In this document: in pieces, positions 9,853-18,906 of the stretch | Position numbering within the stretch: the stretch's first letter is position 1 | Layout of the letters: each line of letters opens with the position of its first letter | From: Streptomyces sp. NBC_00557 | GTDB taxonomy: Bacteria > Actinomycetota > Actinomycetes > Streptomycetales > Streptomycetaceae | Assembly (NCBI RefSeq): GCF_036345995.1 | Contig: NZ_CP107796.1 | Span: 1,364,001-1,428,000, forward strand | Length of the DNA: 64,000 nt | Direction: 5' to 3' | Translations under genes and position numbers: made by a program | Notes under the pieces: generated by a model | What the model was told of the DNA's origin: nothing | Databases searched by the model: none | The model's input: only the letters and a program-made list of their open reading frames with translations

Positions 9853-12285
9853 TCAGGTGAACGCGCCGGTCAGCGGCTGCTCGGTCCACACCGTCTTGCC
9901 CTCGCGCGAGTAGCGGGTGCCCCAGCGTTCGGACAGCTGGGCCACCAGGAACAGGCCGCGCCCGCCCTCGTCGGTGCTGCGGGCGCGGCGCAGGTGGGGT
10001 GAGGTGTGGCTGGTGTCGCTGACCTCGCACACCAGGGACCGTTCACGGATCAGCCGCAGGGTCGCGGGGCCGCCGGCGTACCGGTAGACGTTGGTGACCA
10101 GTTCGCTGGCGATCAGCTCGGTGGTGAACGCCAGGTGCTCCAGGCCCCATTCGGTCAGCTTGGCCGAGGTCAGTTCCCGGGCCAGGGCGGCGCTGGCCGG
10201 CTCCGGCGGCAGCCTCCAGGAGGCGACGTCGTCCGGGGGCAGCATGCGGGTGCGCGCGATCAGCAGGGCGACGTCGTCGGTGGGGCGCGAGGGCACGAGC
10301 GAGTCGACCACCGCCTGGCAGGTCCGTTCGAGGGCCTCCGCAGGACGGCCGAGTGCTGCGCACAGCCTGGTCAGGCCGATGTCGGCGTCGATGTGGCGTT
10401 CGCCGACGAGTCCGTTGGTGTACAGGCACAGCAGGCTCCCCTCGGCGAGTTCGGTCTCCTGCGCCTCGAACGGCAGCCCGCCCAGGCCGAGCGGCGGGCC
10501 GGCGGGCAGGTCCAGCGGGGCGGCCTGTCCGCCGGGAGCGGTCACCACCGGCGGCGGGTGGCCGGCGCGGGCCATGGAGCACAGCCGGGAGACCGGGTCG
10601 TACACGGCGTACAGGCAGGTGGCGCCGACGACCTGCTCGCCCACGGGCCGTTCGCCCACCGCTTCCTGCTCGGCCGCCAGCAGGCCGACCAGGTCGTCCA
10701 GCCGGGACAGGACCTCGTCCGGCTCCAGGTCGAGGCTGGCCAGCGTGTGGACGGCAGTGCGCAGCCGGCCCATGGTGGCGGCGGCGTGGATGCCGCGTCC
10801 CACCACGTCGCCGACGACGAGGGCGACCCGGGCCCCGGACAGCGGGATGACGTCGAACCAGTCGCCGCCCAGGCCCGGCGCCGCGCTGGCCGGCAGGTAC
10901 CGCAGGGCCACCTCGACGGCCGACTGGTCCGGAACCGCCCGGGGCAGCAGGCTGCTCTGCAGGGTGAACGCGGCCTGCTGCTGCTGGGTGAAGCGCCGGG
11001 CGTTGTCGATGGCGACGGCGGCGCGCGAGGCGAGTTCCTGGGCGAGGGTGAGATCGTCCGGCTCGAAGGGGTCGGGGCGCCGCGAACGCCACAGGGTCAT
11101 CACGCCCAGCACCAGGCCACGTGCGGCCAGAGGGACCACGATCAGCGAATGGACGCCCAGGTCCGGAGCGTGGGCCCCCTCGTGGCCCTCGCTGGAGAAC
11201 CAGTCGGGCGGGAGCACCGGTTCCAGCACGGGCCGCCCCTCGGCCAGGCACGTGGCCTGCGGCGTGCCGGACCCGAACTCGACGGGCTCGCCCTGGGGGT
11301 GGGGCGGGCCGGCCTGCTGGGCGCCGACACCGCAGGTCCCCACGCGTACCACGGGCCCGGCCAGGGCCCGCGCCGGTTCCTCACCCCGCGTCACCGGCTG
11401 CAGCAGGTCCACCGACGCGTGGTCGGCGAGATGAGGCACCATCACCTCGGCCAGTTCCCGCGCGGTCTCGGCCACGTCGAGGGTGGTTCCGATACGGCTG
11501 CCGGCCTGGTCGAGGAGTGCGAGCCGACGCTGGGCCCGGTGGCGTTCGGTGATGTCCTCGATCATCTCGGCCACGCCCAGGATGCGGCCGGAGGGGTCCT
11601 CCATGCGGAACGACGACACCATGGCGACCCGCTCCCGGGCCGGATCCCGCTCCAGGCGGGCGAACTGCTCGGAGTAGATCAGCGGTTTGCCGGTGTCGAT
11701 GACGTGGCGTACCCGGTCCACGGCCCTGCGCGCGTCGTCGGGCAGGAGCATGTGCCCGGTGGGCAGACCCCTGAACTCCGCCGCCGGGACGCCGGTGAAG
11801 CGTTCGATGGCCCGGTTGACGCGGAGAATCCTCAGGTCGGGGCCGTGGACGACCAGGCCGATCGGGCAGCGGCGGTACAGTCCGTCGAGTACGGCGCTGT
11901 CCCTCTGCCACTCCAGGACGTCGGCCGCGGGGGCCCCGGCGAGAAGCCACTCACGGACCCGGTCGTCGCGGGTCAGCGCCTGGGCCCGGAGTCCCAGCTC
12001 CACGAGCCGTCCGTTTCGGTGCCGCACCGTGAGCATCCCGGACCAGCCGCCGGCTCTCCTGCAGTCCGCCGCGGCCTCCCGGACACCCGGCAGGTCCTGC
12101 GGATCCACGAGCACCTCGCAGGCCGGACGGCCGATCACGGCCGTACCCGGATGGCCCAGCAGCTCCTCGGCCCGCCGGCTCCAGCCGACCACGGCTCCCC
12201 CGTCGTCGAGCACCGCCAGGGCGGCGAGGTGCGGGGCGAACGGATCGTCGTGGCTCGCGCCGGGCTCGCTCGTCCGCTTCTGCAC
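9853..12285 (-). CDS. PAS-PAS-GAF SpoIIE-type phosphatase with RsbW-like kinase domain
   Basis: The protein has 810 aa. PAS domains lie at about residues 15-125 and 135-250 (VLDGLYRRCPIGLVVHGPDLRILRVNRAIERFTG). A GAF domain follows at about 265-430. A PP2C/SpoIIE phosphatase lies at about 455-660, with metal-binding LGGDWFDVIPL and GDVVGRGIHAAATM. A C-terminal HATPase_c domain lies at about 675-805 (ELVTNVYRYAG N-box; DEGGRGLFLV). This set is the usual Streptomyces partner-switching regulator that controls anti-sigma-antagonist phosphorylation. The GTG at 12285 follows a purine-rich AAGGTGG. An upstream start at 12486 would add a low-complexity tail. The input signal and partner sigma factor are unknown. 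Confidence 0.9.
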   Translation of the reverse strand: MQKRTSEPGASHDDPFAPHLAALAVLDDGGAVVGWSRRAEELLGHPGTAVIGRPACEVLVDPQDLPGVREAAADCRRAGGWSGMLTVRHRNGRLVELGLRAQALTRDDRVREWLLAGAPAADVLEWQRDSAVLDGLYRRCPIGLVVHGPDLRILRVNRAIERFTGVPAAEFRGLPTGHMLLPDDARRAVDRVRHVIDTGKPLIYSEQFARLERDPARERVAMVSSFRMEDPSGRILGVAEMIEDITERHRAQRRLALLDQAGSRIGTTLDVAETARELAEVMVPHLADHASVDLLQPVTRGEEPARALAGPVVRVGTCGVGAQQAGPPHPQGEPVEFGSGTPQATCLAEGRPVLEPVLPPDWFSSEGHEGAHAPDLGVHSLIVVPLAARGLVLGVMTLWRSRRPDPFEPDDLTLAQELASRAAVAIDNARRFTQQQQAAFTLQSSLLPRAVPDQSAVEVALRYLPASAAPGLGGDWFDVIPLSGARVALVVGDVVGRGIHAAATMGRLRTAVHTLASLDLEPDEVLSRLDDLVGLLAAEQEAVGERPVGEQVVGATCLYAVYDPVSRLCSMARAGHPPPVVTAPGGQAAPLDLPAGPPLGLGGLPFEAQETELAEGSLLCLYTNGLVGERHIDADIGLTRLCAALGRPAEALERTCQAVVDSLVPSRPTDDVALLIARTRMLPPDDVASWRLPPEPASAALARELTSAKLTEWGLEHLAFTTELIASELVTNVYRYAGGPATLRLIRERSLVCEVSDTSHTSPHLRRARSTDEGGRGLFLVAQLSERWGTRYSREGKTVWTEQPLTGAFT

Positions 12286-12579
12286 CGCTCGACACCACCT
12301 TGTACGGTCACCGATGTTGTGCCGCAGGTCCCTGCCCCGGCCGGTGACCGGCGCGGCGGCGGCCGGTGCGGTGACCCGGCGTTCCCCGGGCCACGCCGAC
12401 CTGCTGATGCCCTGCAAGCCTATTGAAACCGGAGATCGGCCGCGCTCCCGTCCGCCGCGCGCTCCGGCGGTGGACGCTCCTTCCATGAAGCGCAGTCCGC
12501 CGGGCGAGCAGGATGCTGTGTGGCTGATGCCGTTCCCCGGCCCGGCGCGGGGAGGGCGCCGTGGACGGCGCCTGCGGTG

Positions 12580-13413
12580 TCAGACGGCGGACGATGCCCG
12601 CCGGGGAGCGGCGGCCGCCCGGCGTGCCGTACGGCGGGGGCCGGGGCGCCAGGTGGCGACCAGGGCGGCGGCCAGCAGGAGTTCGGCGATGTCACCGCCG
12701 TAGTACATGATCTCCGCGCCTGCCTGCACCTGGTCGACGGGTACGTGGATGTCCACCCAGAAGCCGCCGTACATCAGCTGGGCGATCACCGCGTGCGCCG
12801 CGATGGCGACACCGAGGCAGACCAGCCGGTCGGGCACGCCGGGGCGGGAGGGCGCGGGGTCGGGTCCGGCGATGACGTGGGCGAACAGGCATCGGGAGAG
12901 CAGGAAGTGCGTGTGCAGCAGCCGGTGCGCCGCCGGGTCGCCCGTGGTCGCGCCGTAGACAGGGGTGAAGTAGAGCACCGCGAGGCTGCCCGTGGACAGC
13001 GCGAGCGCCACCGCCGGGTGGGTGATGACGCGGGCGGGCGGGCTGTGCAGCACCGCGGTCAGCTGCCGCGCCCGGGGTGCGGGCAGCGTGCGCAGCAGGA
13101 GGGTGACGGGGGCCGCGAGGACGAACGCGAGGAGCGCGTACATGCCGATGACCATGTGCTGGGCCATGTGTCCGCGGAAGTCCTCGTGGGCGAACGGGGC
13201 CACCGGCGGCAGCAGTGCGACGGCGAGCAGGACGGTCCCGCTCAGGAATCCGGCGGTCCGCCACCGGCTCCAGCCCAGGGCCGGATTGCGGCGGCGCGCC
13301 CGGCGGGCGAGCAGCAGGTAGGCGCCGGCGGCGGCCGTCAGGACGAGCGCGGGCGGCAGGCACTCCACGAGGCCGTGTCCCGCGGGCTGCCCGGGCAGGT
13401 GATGGTGGTCCAT
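12580..13413 (-). CDS. Cytochrome c oxidase assembly protein (CtaG/Caa3-type)
   Basis: The product is a 277-aa membrane protein with about seven hydrophobic segments. The family motifs GHMAQHMVIGMYALL and LLRTLPAPRA, and conserved histidines in HFLLSRCLFAHVIAGPDPAPSR, mark the CtaG/caa3_CtaG family, which is linked to copper delivery to the oxidase. The start at 13413 overlaps the stop of the DUF2243 gene. CtaG-like and DUF2243 genes are a frequent actinobacterial pair. The C-terminus is a basic tail rich in Arg and Ala. Confidence 0.85.
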   Translation of the reverse strand: MDHHHLPGQPAGHGLVECLPPALVLTAAAGAYLLLARRARRRNPALGWSRWRTAGFLSGTVLLAVALLPPVAPFAHEDFRGHMAQHMVIGMYALLAFVLAAPVTLLLRTLPAPRARQLTAVLHSPPARVITHPAVALALSTGSLAVLYFTPVYGATTGDPAAHRLLHTHFLLSRCLFAHVIAGPDPAPSRPGVPDRLVCLGVAIAAHAVIAQLMYGGFWVDIHVPVDQVQAGAEIMYYGGDIAELLLAAALVATWRPGPRRTARRAAAAPRRASSAV

Positions 13414-13973
13414 CAGGAGCGCCGGGTCTCGTGCCGGCCGGCGGGGTGGGCCGGGCCGAAGGGCCGGCCGCTGCGCTGCAGCAGGAGGCCGCCGATCACC
13501 AGCAGCCCGCCCAGCACGAGGAATCCGGCGTCCCACCATGCCTGGTACGGGCCGCCGTGGACGTGGTGGATGCCCAGGATCTGGTGGTCGAGGACGCCCT
13601 CGGCCAGATTGAACAGGCCCCAGCCGGCCAGGATCCAGCCCCACAGCACGCGCGAGGTCCACACCGCGCGCCGGTGGTGCGTGACCCGGGAGTACAGGAT
13701 CGCCAGGCCGGTGAGTACGGCGATCCAGCACACGGTGTGGAAGACGCCGTCCCACACGGTGTTCATCTCCAGCCCGGACACCGTGTGGGGGTCGTGGTAC
13801 TTCACCCCGATGCGATCATGGTTGGTGCTGGTGAGCATGTGGTGCCACTGGAGCAGCTGGTGCAGCAGGATGCCATCGACGAAGCCGCCCAGCCCCACGC
13901 CGAGCACGATGCCCGGCAGCCGGATGCTCCGCGGCTGCGGGCAGGCCCGCGCCTCGCCCGTCGTGGTGGCCAT
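13413..13973 (-). CDS. DUF2243 domain-containing membrane protein
   Basis: The product has 186 aa and about four membrane segments. The family signature GLGGFVDGILLHQLLQWHHML lies near residue 30, with further conserved residues in WDGVFHTVCWIAVL and GWGLFNLAEGVLDHQILGIHHV. The histidines look suited to metal binding, but no biochemical function is established for the family. The start ATG at 13973 (MATTTGE) follows a GGAG site; an earlier in-frame start at 13997 is weaker. The gene is coupled to the CtaG-like gene downstream, so a role in respiratory copper handling is likely (inference). Confidence 0.8.
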   Translation of the reverse strand: MATTTGEARACPQPRSIRLPGIVLGVGLGGFVDGILLHQLLQWHHMLTSTNHDRIGVKYHDPHTVSGLEMNTVWDGVFHTVCWIAVLTGLAILYSRVTHHRRAVWTSRVLWGWILAGWGLFNLAEGVLDHQILGIHHVHGGPYQAWWDAGFLVLGGLLVIGGLLLQRSGRPFGPAHPAGRHETRRS

Positions 13974-14116
13974 CGCCCGTCTCCGCTCCTGCCTCATGCA
14001 GTCCGCTGAAGTCGCCTCAGCGGCAGGTTCCCCGCTCCGCGGCGCTCACGCCCGGGCGTGTCCGCCATCCGGCCCCGCGGCGGCCGGCGGCCGTCTCCCC
14101 CTGGACCGGTCGTCGG

Positions 14117-15703
14117 TCAGTCGCGGGGGCGGAGGCTGGCCTCTTCGAGGTCGAGTTCGTGCTGGATACGGCGCCGGGTGGCGTTGCTGATCTTGTTCGC
14201 TTCGTAGAGGTGCTGCAGCTCGGCCGCCTCGATCGCGATGAGGGTCCGGCGGATCTCGCGGTAGGCGTCGGCAGGACGCGCGTCCGGGTCGCTGTAGTGG
14301 GCGTCTTCCACTTGGTGGATGCGCGCTTCCAGATGGCGCCGGGCCTGTTTCAACGCGGCCTGCGCGGCGGCGCCCAGCTCGGCGAGCTCCTCCGGATCGC
14401 CGACCTGCTTGAGCTCTTCGAGAGCGGCAGCGGCGATGCGCCGGCGGGTCCGCGCCTCCTCGCGGGCGGTGTGCTCCGGTTCCAGGGCGATGCCGGAGCG
14501 GCGGACGACAGGAGCAAGGGTGAACCCCTGGAAGACGAGTGTGAGCGCGACGGTCCCGGTGGTCAGCGTGAGAATGAGGGCCCGGTGCGGCAGCGGCGCG
14601 CCCGTGTGCGTGACCAGCGGGATGGACAGCGCGGCGGCCAGCGGCATGACACCCCGGGTGCCCGCCCAGGACAGGACGGCCGGAACGCGCCAGGACAGGC
14701 GGTTGTCGCCCAGGCTGTGCCGGTGATGGATCAGGGCGGACAGCGGGAAGATCCACAGCAGCCGGATCGCCAGCAGGGTGAAGGCGATCACCGGCACCCA
14801 CAGCGGCCAGCCGTGCTCATCGGGCGCGAGATGGCGGACGGCCGAGGGCAGCTCGAGGCCGATCAGGGCGAAGACGACGCTCTCCAGCAGGAAGCTCACG
14901 GTGTCGTAGACGGTGTGGACCTGGAGGCGGACGGAGGCGTCGCTGAGCTTGTGGCCGGTGCTGCCGAGGACGACCCCGGACACGATGACGGCGGTCACGC
15001 CCGAGGTGTGCGACTGCTCCGCGATGACGTAGGAGGCGTAGGGGGTGACCAGTGCGATGACGGTCTCCAGCATCAGGTCGTCGGTCCGTCTGCGGACCAG
15101 GGTCACCACGGTGGCGACCGCCGCACCCATGAGGGCTCCCCCGCCTGCGAGCAGCAGGAACTGCAGGGCGGTCCCGGGCACGCTGATGGCGCTGCCGGTC
15201 ACCGCGGTCGCCACGGCGACCTTGTACAGGACCAGCGAGGTGGCGTCGTTGAACAGGCTTTCCGCCTGCACCAGGGCCTGCACGCGCGGCGGCAGCGCCA
15301 GACGCCGGCCGAGCGCGGTGACGGCCACCGGGTCGGTGCTGGCCAGGACGGCGCCGAGGATGAGCGCGGCCGCGGAGGCGAGCGGAGTGATCGCGGCGGC
15401 CACGTACGCGACGCCGACGGCGGAGGCGAGGACCAGGCCGAAGACCAGAACGCTCACGGGCCTCCACACGGTGCGCAGGTCACGGACGGAGATCTCCCCG
15501 GCCGAGGCGTACAGCAGGGGTGGCAGCACCAGCACGCTGATCACATGAGGCGCCAGCCGCACCTCGGGGACCCACGGCATCAGTCCCACGACCACACCGG
15601 CGATCACGAGAAGTGACGGGGCGGGCAGGCTCCAGCGCCGGGCTCCGGCCGCCACCGCCGTGGCCAGGATGACGAGCAGCAGGACGACGATCAGGCCGGT
15701 CAT
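14117..15703 (-). CDS. Na+/H+ antiporter (CPA1/NhaP family)
   Basis: This is a 528-aa antiporter with about 12 membrane segments in the first 410 residues and a charged helical C-terminal domain of about 110 residues. Diagnostic CPA1 motifs are LPPLLYASAGEI, LASTDPVAVTALGRRL and AESLFNDATSLVLYKVA, with the membrane-embedded acidic residues (the ND of FND) in place. It exchanges Na+ (or K+) for protons across the plasma membrane. The cytoplasmic tail (KQARRHLEARIHQVEDAHY...) looks coiled-coil and may regulate activity. It follows the SDR gene on the same strand with a 24-bp gap. Confidence 0.9.
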   Translation of the reverse strand: MTGLIVVLLLVILATAVAAGARRWSLPAPSLLVIAGVVVGLMPWVPEVRLAPHVISVLVLPPLLYASAGEISVRDLRTVWRPVSVLVFGLVLASAVGVAYVAAAITPLASAAALILGAVLASTDPVAVTALGRRLALPPRVQALVQAESLFNDATSLVLYKVAVATAVTGSAISVPGTALQFLLLAGGGALMGAAVATVVTLVRRRTDDLMLETVIALVTPYASYVIAEQSHTSGVTAVIVSGVVLGSTGHKLSDASVRLQVHTVYDTVSFLLESVVFALIGLELPSAVRHLAPDEHGWPLWVPVIAFTLLAIRLLWIFPLSALIHHRHSLGDNRLSWRVPAVLSWAGTRGVMPLAAALSIPLVTHTGAPLPHRALILTLTTGTVALTLVFQGFTLAPVVRRSGIALEPEHTAREEARTRRRIAAAALEELKQVGDPEELAELGAAAQAALKQARRHLEARIHQVEDAHYSDPDARPADAYREIRRTLIAIEAAELQHLYEANKISNATRRRIQHELDLEEASLRPRD

Positions 15704-15727
15704 GGAGCGTCCCCGGGGGGTCGACGG

Positions 15728-16558
15728 TCAGTGTTCCTGGGCTGTGGGGCGGACCATGATCTCGTTGACCGCGACATGCCGGGGCTGAGTGACCACGAAG
15801 GTGATGGCGCGGGCGATGTCCTCGGCGGTCAGCCAGTCGCTCGGCGGCACGCCCCGGGCGGCAGCGGCTCCGGGGCCGGCCGCCATCTCCGTCGCCGTCA
15901 GGCCCGGCTCGATCAGCCCCACCCGGATGCCTCTTCCGGTCACCTCCTGGCGCAGGGCCTCGCTGAACGCCCCCACCGCGTGCTTGGTCGCCGAGTAGAC
16001 ACCGTTGTTCCTGCGCACCACCCGGCCGCCGACCGAGCTGACGTTCACGAGATCGGCGACCCCGCGCGGGCCGTCCGCCGCCGCGCGGAGCAGGTGCGGC
16101 AGGGCCGCCTGCGACAGGTGCAGGACGGCGGTGAGGTTGAGACCGACCATCCGTTCCCACTCGGCCGGGTCGCCCTCCTCGATCGTGCCCATGGCCACGT
16201 AACCGGCGTTGTTCACCAGCACGTCCAACCGGTCCAAGCACTCCACGGCGTCCTCGACGGCCCGGCGTGCCTGCGCCGCGTCCCGGAGGTCGGCTGTGAG
16301 CACCCGGCACGAGCCGCCCCGGTCGCGGATCACCGCGGCCAGGTCCTCCAGCCGCCCGGCACGGCGGGCGACCACCGCCACGGCGGCGCCCTGCAGGGCG
16401 AGCGACAGGGCCGTGGCCGCACCGATGCCGCTGGACGCGCCCGTCACCAGCGCCGCGCACCCCGCCAAGGGGGCGTCGCCGCCGGCGGCGTCGCCTGCCG
16501 TCGCAACGCCCTGATCCGCAGCTGCCGCGCGCCCGGCGTCCGGATCCCTCACACTCAT
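15728..16558 (-). CDS. SDR family oxidoreductase
   Basis: The product is a 276-aa classical SDR with an extra ~30-residue Asp/Ala-rich N-terminus. It has the cofactor motif TGASSGIGAA, NNAGYVAMG, the catalytic Ser in NVSSVGG, and Tyr/Lys in YSATKHAV. I chose the ATG at 16558 because a GAAGGGTGG ribosome-binding site precedes it. The frame is open further upstream but without codon logic. A 20-bp near-perfect palindrome lies about 100 bp upstream (16655-16674), the usual place for a dedicated repressor site. The substrate is unknown. Confidence 0.85.
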   Translation of the reverse strand: MSVRDPDAGRAAAADQGVATAGDAAGGDAPLAGCAALVTGASSGIGAATALSLALQGAAVAVVARRAGRLEDLAAVIRDRGGSCRVLTADLRDAAQARRAVEDAVECLDRLDVLVNNAGYVAMGTIEEGDPAEWERMVGLNLTAVLHLSQAALPHLLRAAADGPRGVADLVNVSSVGGRVVRRNNGVYSATKHAVGAFSEALRQEVTGRGIRVGLIEPGLTATEMAAGPGAAAARGVPPSDWLTAEDIARAITFVVTQPRHVAVNEIMVRPTAQEH

Positions 16559-16654
16559 GACCACCCTTCGCAGGTCATCCCGCCCAGGGCAGGCCGCGGT
16601 TCCGCGAGCCTCGCACCGCCGCCCGCCGACGAGGTGCCGCCCTGTTCTTCGAAG

Positions 16655-16674
16655 CTTGCACCACCTGGTGCAAG
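16655..16674. promoter_or_regulatory. Inverted-repeat operator (9-bp arms) upstream of SDR gene
   Basis: CTTGCACCA, two bases (CC), then TGGTGCAAG: a perfect 9-bp inverted repeat in the 476-bp divergent region between the SDR and MFS genes. It is unrelated to the TetR-type palindrome at 16869. It probably binds a dimeric regulator (TetR, MarR or MerR type) acting on the SDR gene. Confidence 0.6.
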
Positions 16675-16868
16675 ACCGCCTCCGCGCCTGCTTCGAGCGT
16701 GCCGTCGGCCGCCTCGAACGGGGGTATCCGCCGGGCGCCCGCCGTCGGCCGCACGGAGGCGGGCGCCCTCCCGGCCGCGCGACCCGGCCGCTTCCCGGTG
16801 CGACCGGGCCCCCGCGGCTTCCCGGGCGCCAGGTCACGTTTCGGTATCCCCGCGCACACCCCTAGGCC

Positions 16869-16886
16869 GTACCGACTAGTCGGTAC
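16869..16886. promoter_or_regulatory. Perfect 18-bp TetR-type operator upstream of MFS gene
   Basis: GTACCGACTAGTCGGTAC equals its own reverse complement. The form ACCGACNNGTCGGT is typical of TetR-family operators in actinobacteria. It lies about 150 bp before the MFS start, so either the 5' UTR is long or the promoter lies next to it. Related copies occur at 2302 and 2459. Confidence 0.75.
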
Positions 16887-17034
16887 TAGCCTCTGCGCAC
16901 ATTCCCCGTCCGGACACAGACCCCGGGGTTCGGCCCACCTCGCCGAACAGTGCTCGTACCCGCCCCACCGCAAGGCGTGGACTGTCCGCACCCACCGCAC
17001 CGGGCCCATGGGGCCCGAACCCAGGAGCCGCCGC

Positions 17035-18744
17035 ATGACCGCCATGCCCGCTTCGCCCGACGACACGAATGTCAGACCGGCCGATACCGGCACGCCGGAA
17101 TCCCCCCGCCGCGTCGCCCGCCTGTGGCGCCGCGAGTTGCACCACTACCCCGTCACCGCACACCGGCTGGCATACCTGGGGATCGTGGTGCTGACCACCG
17201 TGGTCCTCTACTACGCCCTCTACGTGCAGTACGCGGTCGCCACATCGATCATCACCCACTTCCACATGACCTACAGCTACTTCGTGTGGGTCAGCGTCAT
17301 CGGCAACGCGGTCGGCGCCTTCGCCTCGCTCGTGGCGGGCCTCGCCGACCGCTGGGGCCGGGCCAACATGGTGGTCTACGGCCTTCTCATCGCCGCCCTG
17401 CTCAGCCTCCTCGGCCTGCCGAACGCGCCGAACAAGGGCACCTACCTGGTGCTCTTCGCCGCCCTCAGCTTCATCGAAGGCATCGTGCTGGTGGCCACGC
17501 CGGCACTGATCCGGGACTTCTCCCCCCAGCTCGGCCGGGCCACCGCGATGGGCTACTGGACCATGGGCCCGGTCATCGGCAGCCTCGTCGTCACCGTCGT
17601 CACCAGCAGCACCCTGTCCTTCGCCAGTTGGCAGGACGAACTGCGCTACTCCGGCTGGGCCGGGCTCGCCGTCTTCGTGCCGGCGCTCGTCGGGCTGCGG
17701 GAGCTGTCGCCCCGGCTGCGCGACCAGATCATGGTCAGCCTCCGCGACCGTGCGCTCGTCGAAGCGCGGGCCAAGGGCACGCATCCGGAGACGGCGGCCG
17801 CGGGCCACTGGCGGCAGATGCTCCGGCTGGACATCGTCGGCTCGGCCACGGCCGTCAGCCTCTTCCTCCTGCTCTACTTCGGCGCCGTGGGAAACTTCGT
17901 CGTCTATTTCGCCGCGACCTTCGGCTACAGCGAGCAGCGCACCAACGGGCTGGCCAACTGGTACTGGGCGGCCAACGCGGTGGCACTGGTGGTGGCGGGT
18001 CTGCTCTCCGACAAGCTGAAGGTGCGCAAGCCGTTCATGCTCGCCGGAGCCCTCGGATCGATCGCGGTCACGACGCTGTTCGCGCTGCACGCCACGGAGC
18101 CGCGCACCGGTTACTACACCTTCGCCGCGCTGTTCGTCGCCATCGGTGTGCTCACCGGGGTCGCCTACGCCCCCTGGATGGCGAGCTTCACCGAGACCGT
18201 GGAGAAGCGGAACCCGGCCGCCACGGCGACCGGTCTGGCCGTGTGGGGATGGATCATCCGGGCGGTGGTCGCGATCTCCACGGCGTTCGTCCCGGTCGTG
18301 GTGACGTCGGCCACGCCGCTGGTCGAGCACGGCGCCCAGGTGAAGGCCGCGAGCGTCCAGGCAGCGCCCGCTCTCGCCATCATCGACGCGCACCCGCGGC
18401 TCTTCGCCAGACTCCAGGCGTATCCCCCGAACGAGGTCCCGCCGGCCCTGGCGGCCCAGGCGGCACGCGAGGTCGGGGCGGACGGCCTGGCGACCGTGCG
18501 CAAGGCCCAGCCGCAGCTGGCGCTGCTGCAGCGCTACGGCGCGAAGGTGAAGAGCGCCGCCGCCCAGGGCCCCGAACAGTGGCGCACCTGGTGGCTGATC
18601 TGCGTCGCCGGGCAGATCGTCTTCCTGCCGTTCATCTTCGTCATGGCCGGCCGCTGGAGCCCGCGCAAGGCCCGCGACGAGGCACTGGAGCACCAGCGCG
18701 CGGTCGACCGCGAACTGGCGGCCCTCACGGGTAAGGACGACTGA
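17035..18744 (+). CDS. MFS transporter with large extracytoplasmic loop
   Basis: This is a 569-aa major facilitator protein. Twelve membrane segments can be traced, with the conserved loop 2-3 motif as GLADRWGRANMVVYG. A hydrophilic loop of about 100 residues (roughly 415-515) lies between the last two membrane segments. It is rich in Ala and Gln (QVKAASVQAAPALAIID ... AQAAREVGADGLATV) and is not part of the standard fold. The ATG at 17035 has AGGAG upstream. A perfect TetR-type palindrome lies in its promoter region, and a strong terminator follows. Substrate unknown; the shared operator suggests an organic acid or lipid-derived compound. Confidence 0.85.
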   Translation: MTAMPASPDDTNVRPADTGTPESPRRVARLWRRELHHYPVTAHRLAYLGIVVLTTVVLYYALYVQYAVATSIITHFHMTYSYFVWVSVIGNAVGAFASLVAGLADRWGRANMVVYGLLIAALLSLLGLPNAPNKGTYLVLFAALSFIEGIVLVATPALIRDFSPQLGRATAMGYWTMGPVIGSLVVTVVTSSTLSFASWQDELRYSGWAGLAVFVPALVGLRELSPRLRDQIMVSLRDRALVEARAKGTHPETAAAGHWRQMLRLDIVGSATAVSLFLLLYFGAVGNFVVYFAATFGYSEQRTNGLANWYWAANAVALVVAGLLSDKLKVRKPFMLAGALGSIAVTTLFALHATEPRTGYYTFAALFVAIGVLTGVAYAPWMASFTETVEKRNPAATATGLAVWGWIIRAVVAISTAFVPVVVTSATPLVEHGAQVKAASVQAAPALAIIDAHPRLFARLQAYPPNEVPPALAAQAAREVGADGLATVRKAQPQLALLQRYGAKVKSAAAQGPEQWRTWWLICVAGQIVFLPFIFVMAGRWSPRKARDEALEHQRAVDRELAALTGKDD

Positions 18745-18762
18745 CCCCACGCCCACCCTCCC

Positions 18763-18798
18763 GCCCGGGCAGGCAGCCCCCACACCGCCTGCCCGGGC
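18763..18798 (+). terminator. Rho-independent-like terminator after MFS gene
   Basis: A perfect 12-bp inverted repeat (GCCCGGGCAGGC / GCCTGCCCGGGC) with a 12-nt loop begins 19 bp after the MFS stop codon. There is no clear T-run, as is common in Streptomyces. Confidence 0.75.
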
Positions 18799-18906
18799 TG
18801 CGGCATCGGCGTTCCCTTCACAGCACGCGAGGCGTGTGGCATGATCTGCGGGCTCTTAGATCTCCCTGCCGTCAGGTAAGGGGGTCCCTTGCCGAAGGAG
18901 ACTCCC

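Noticed and set aside
9853..10002. C-terminal 50 codons of the aminotransferase frame
   Set aside because: They are antisense of the phosphatase HATPase domain and match no aminotransferase sequence.
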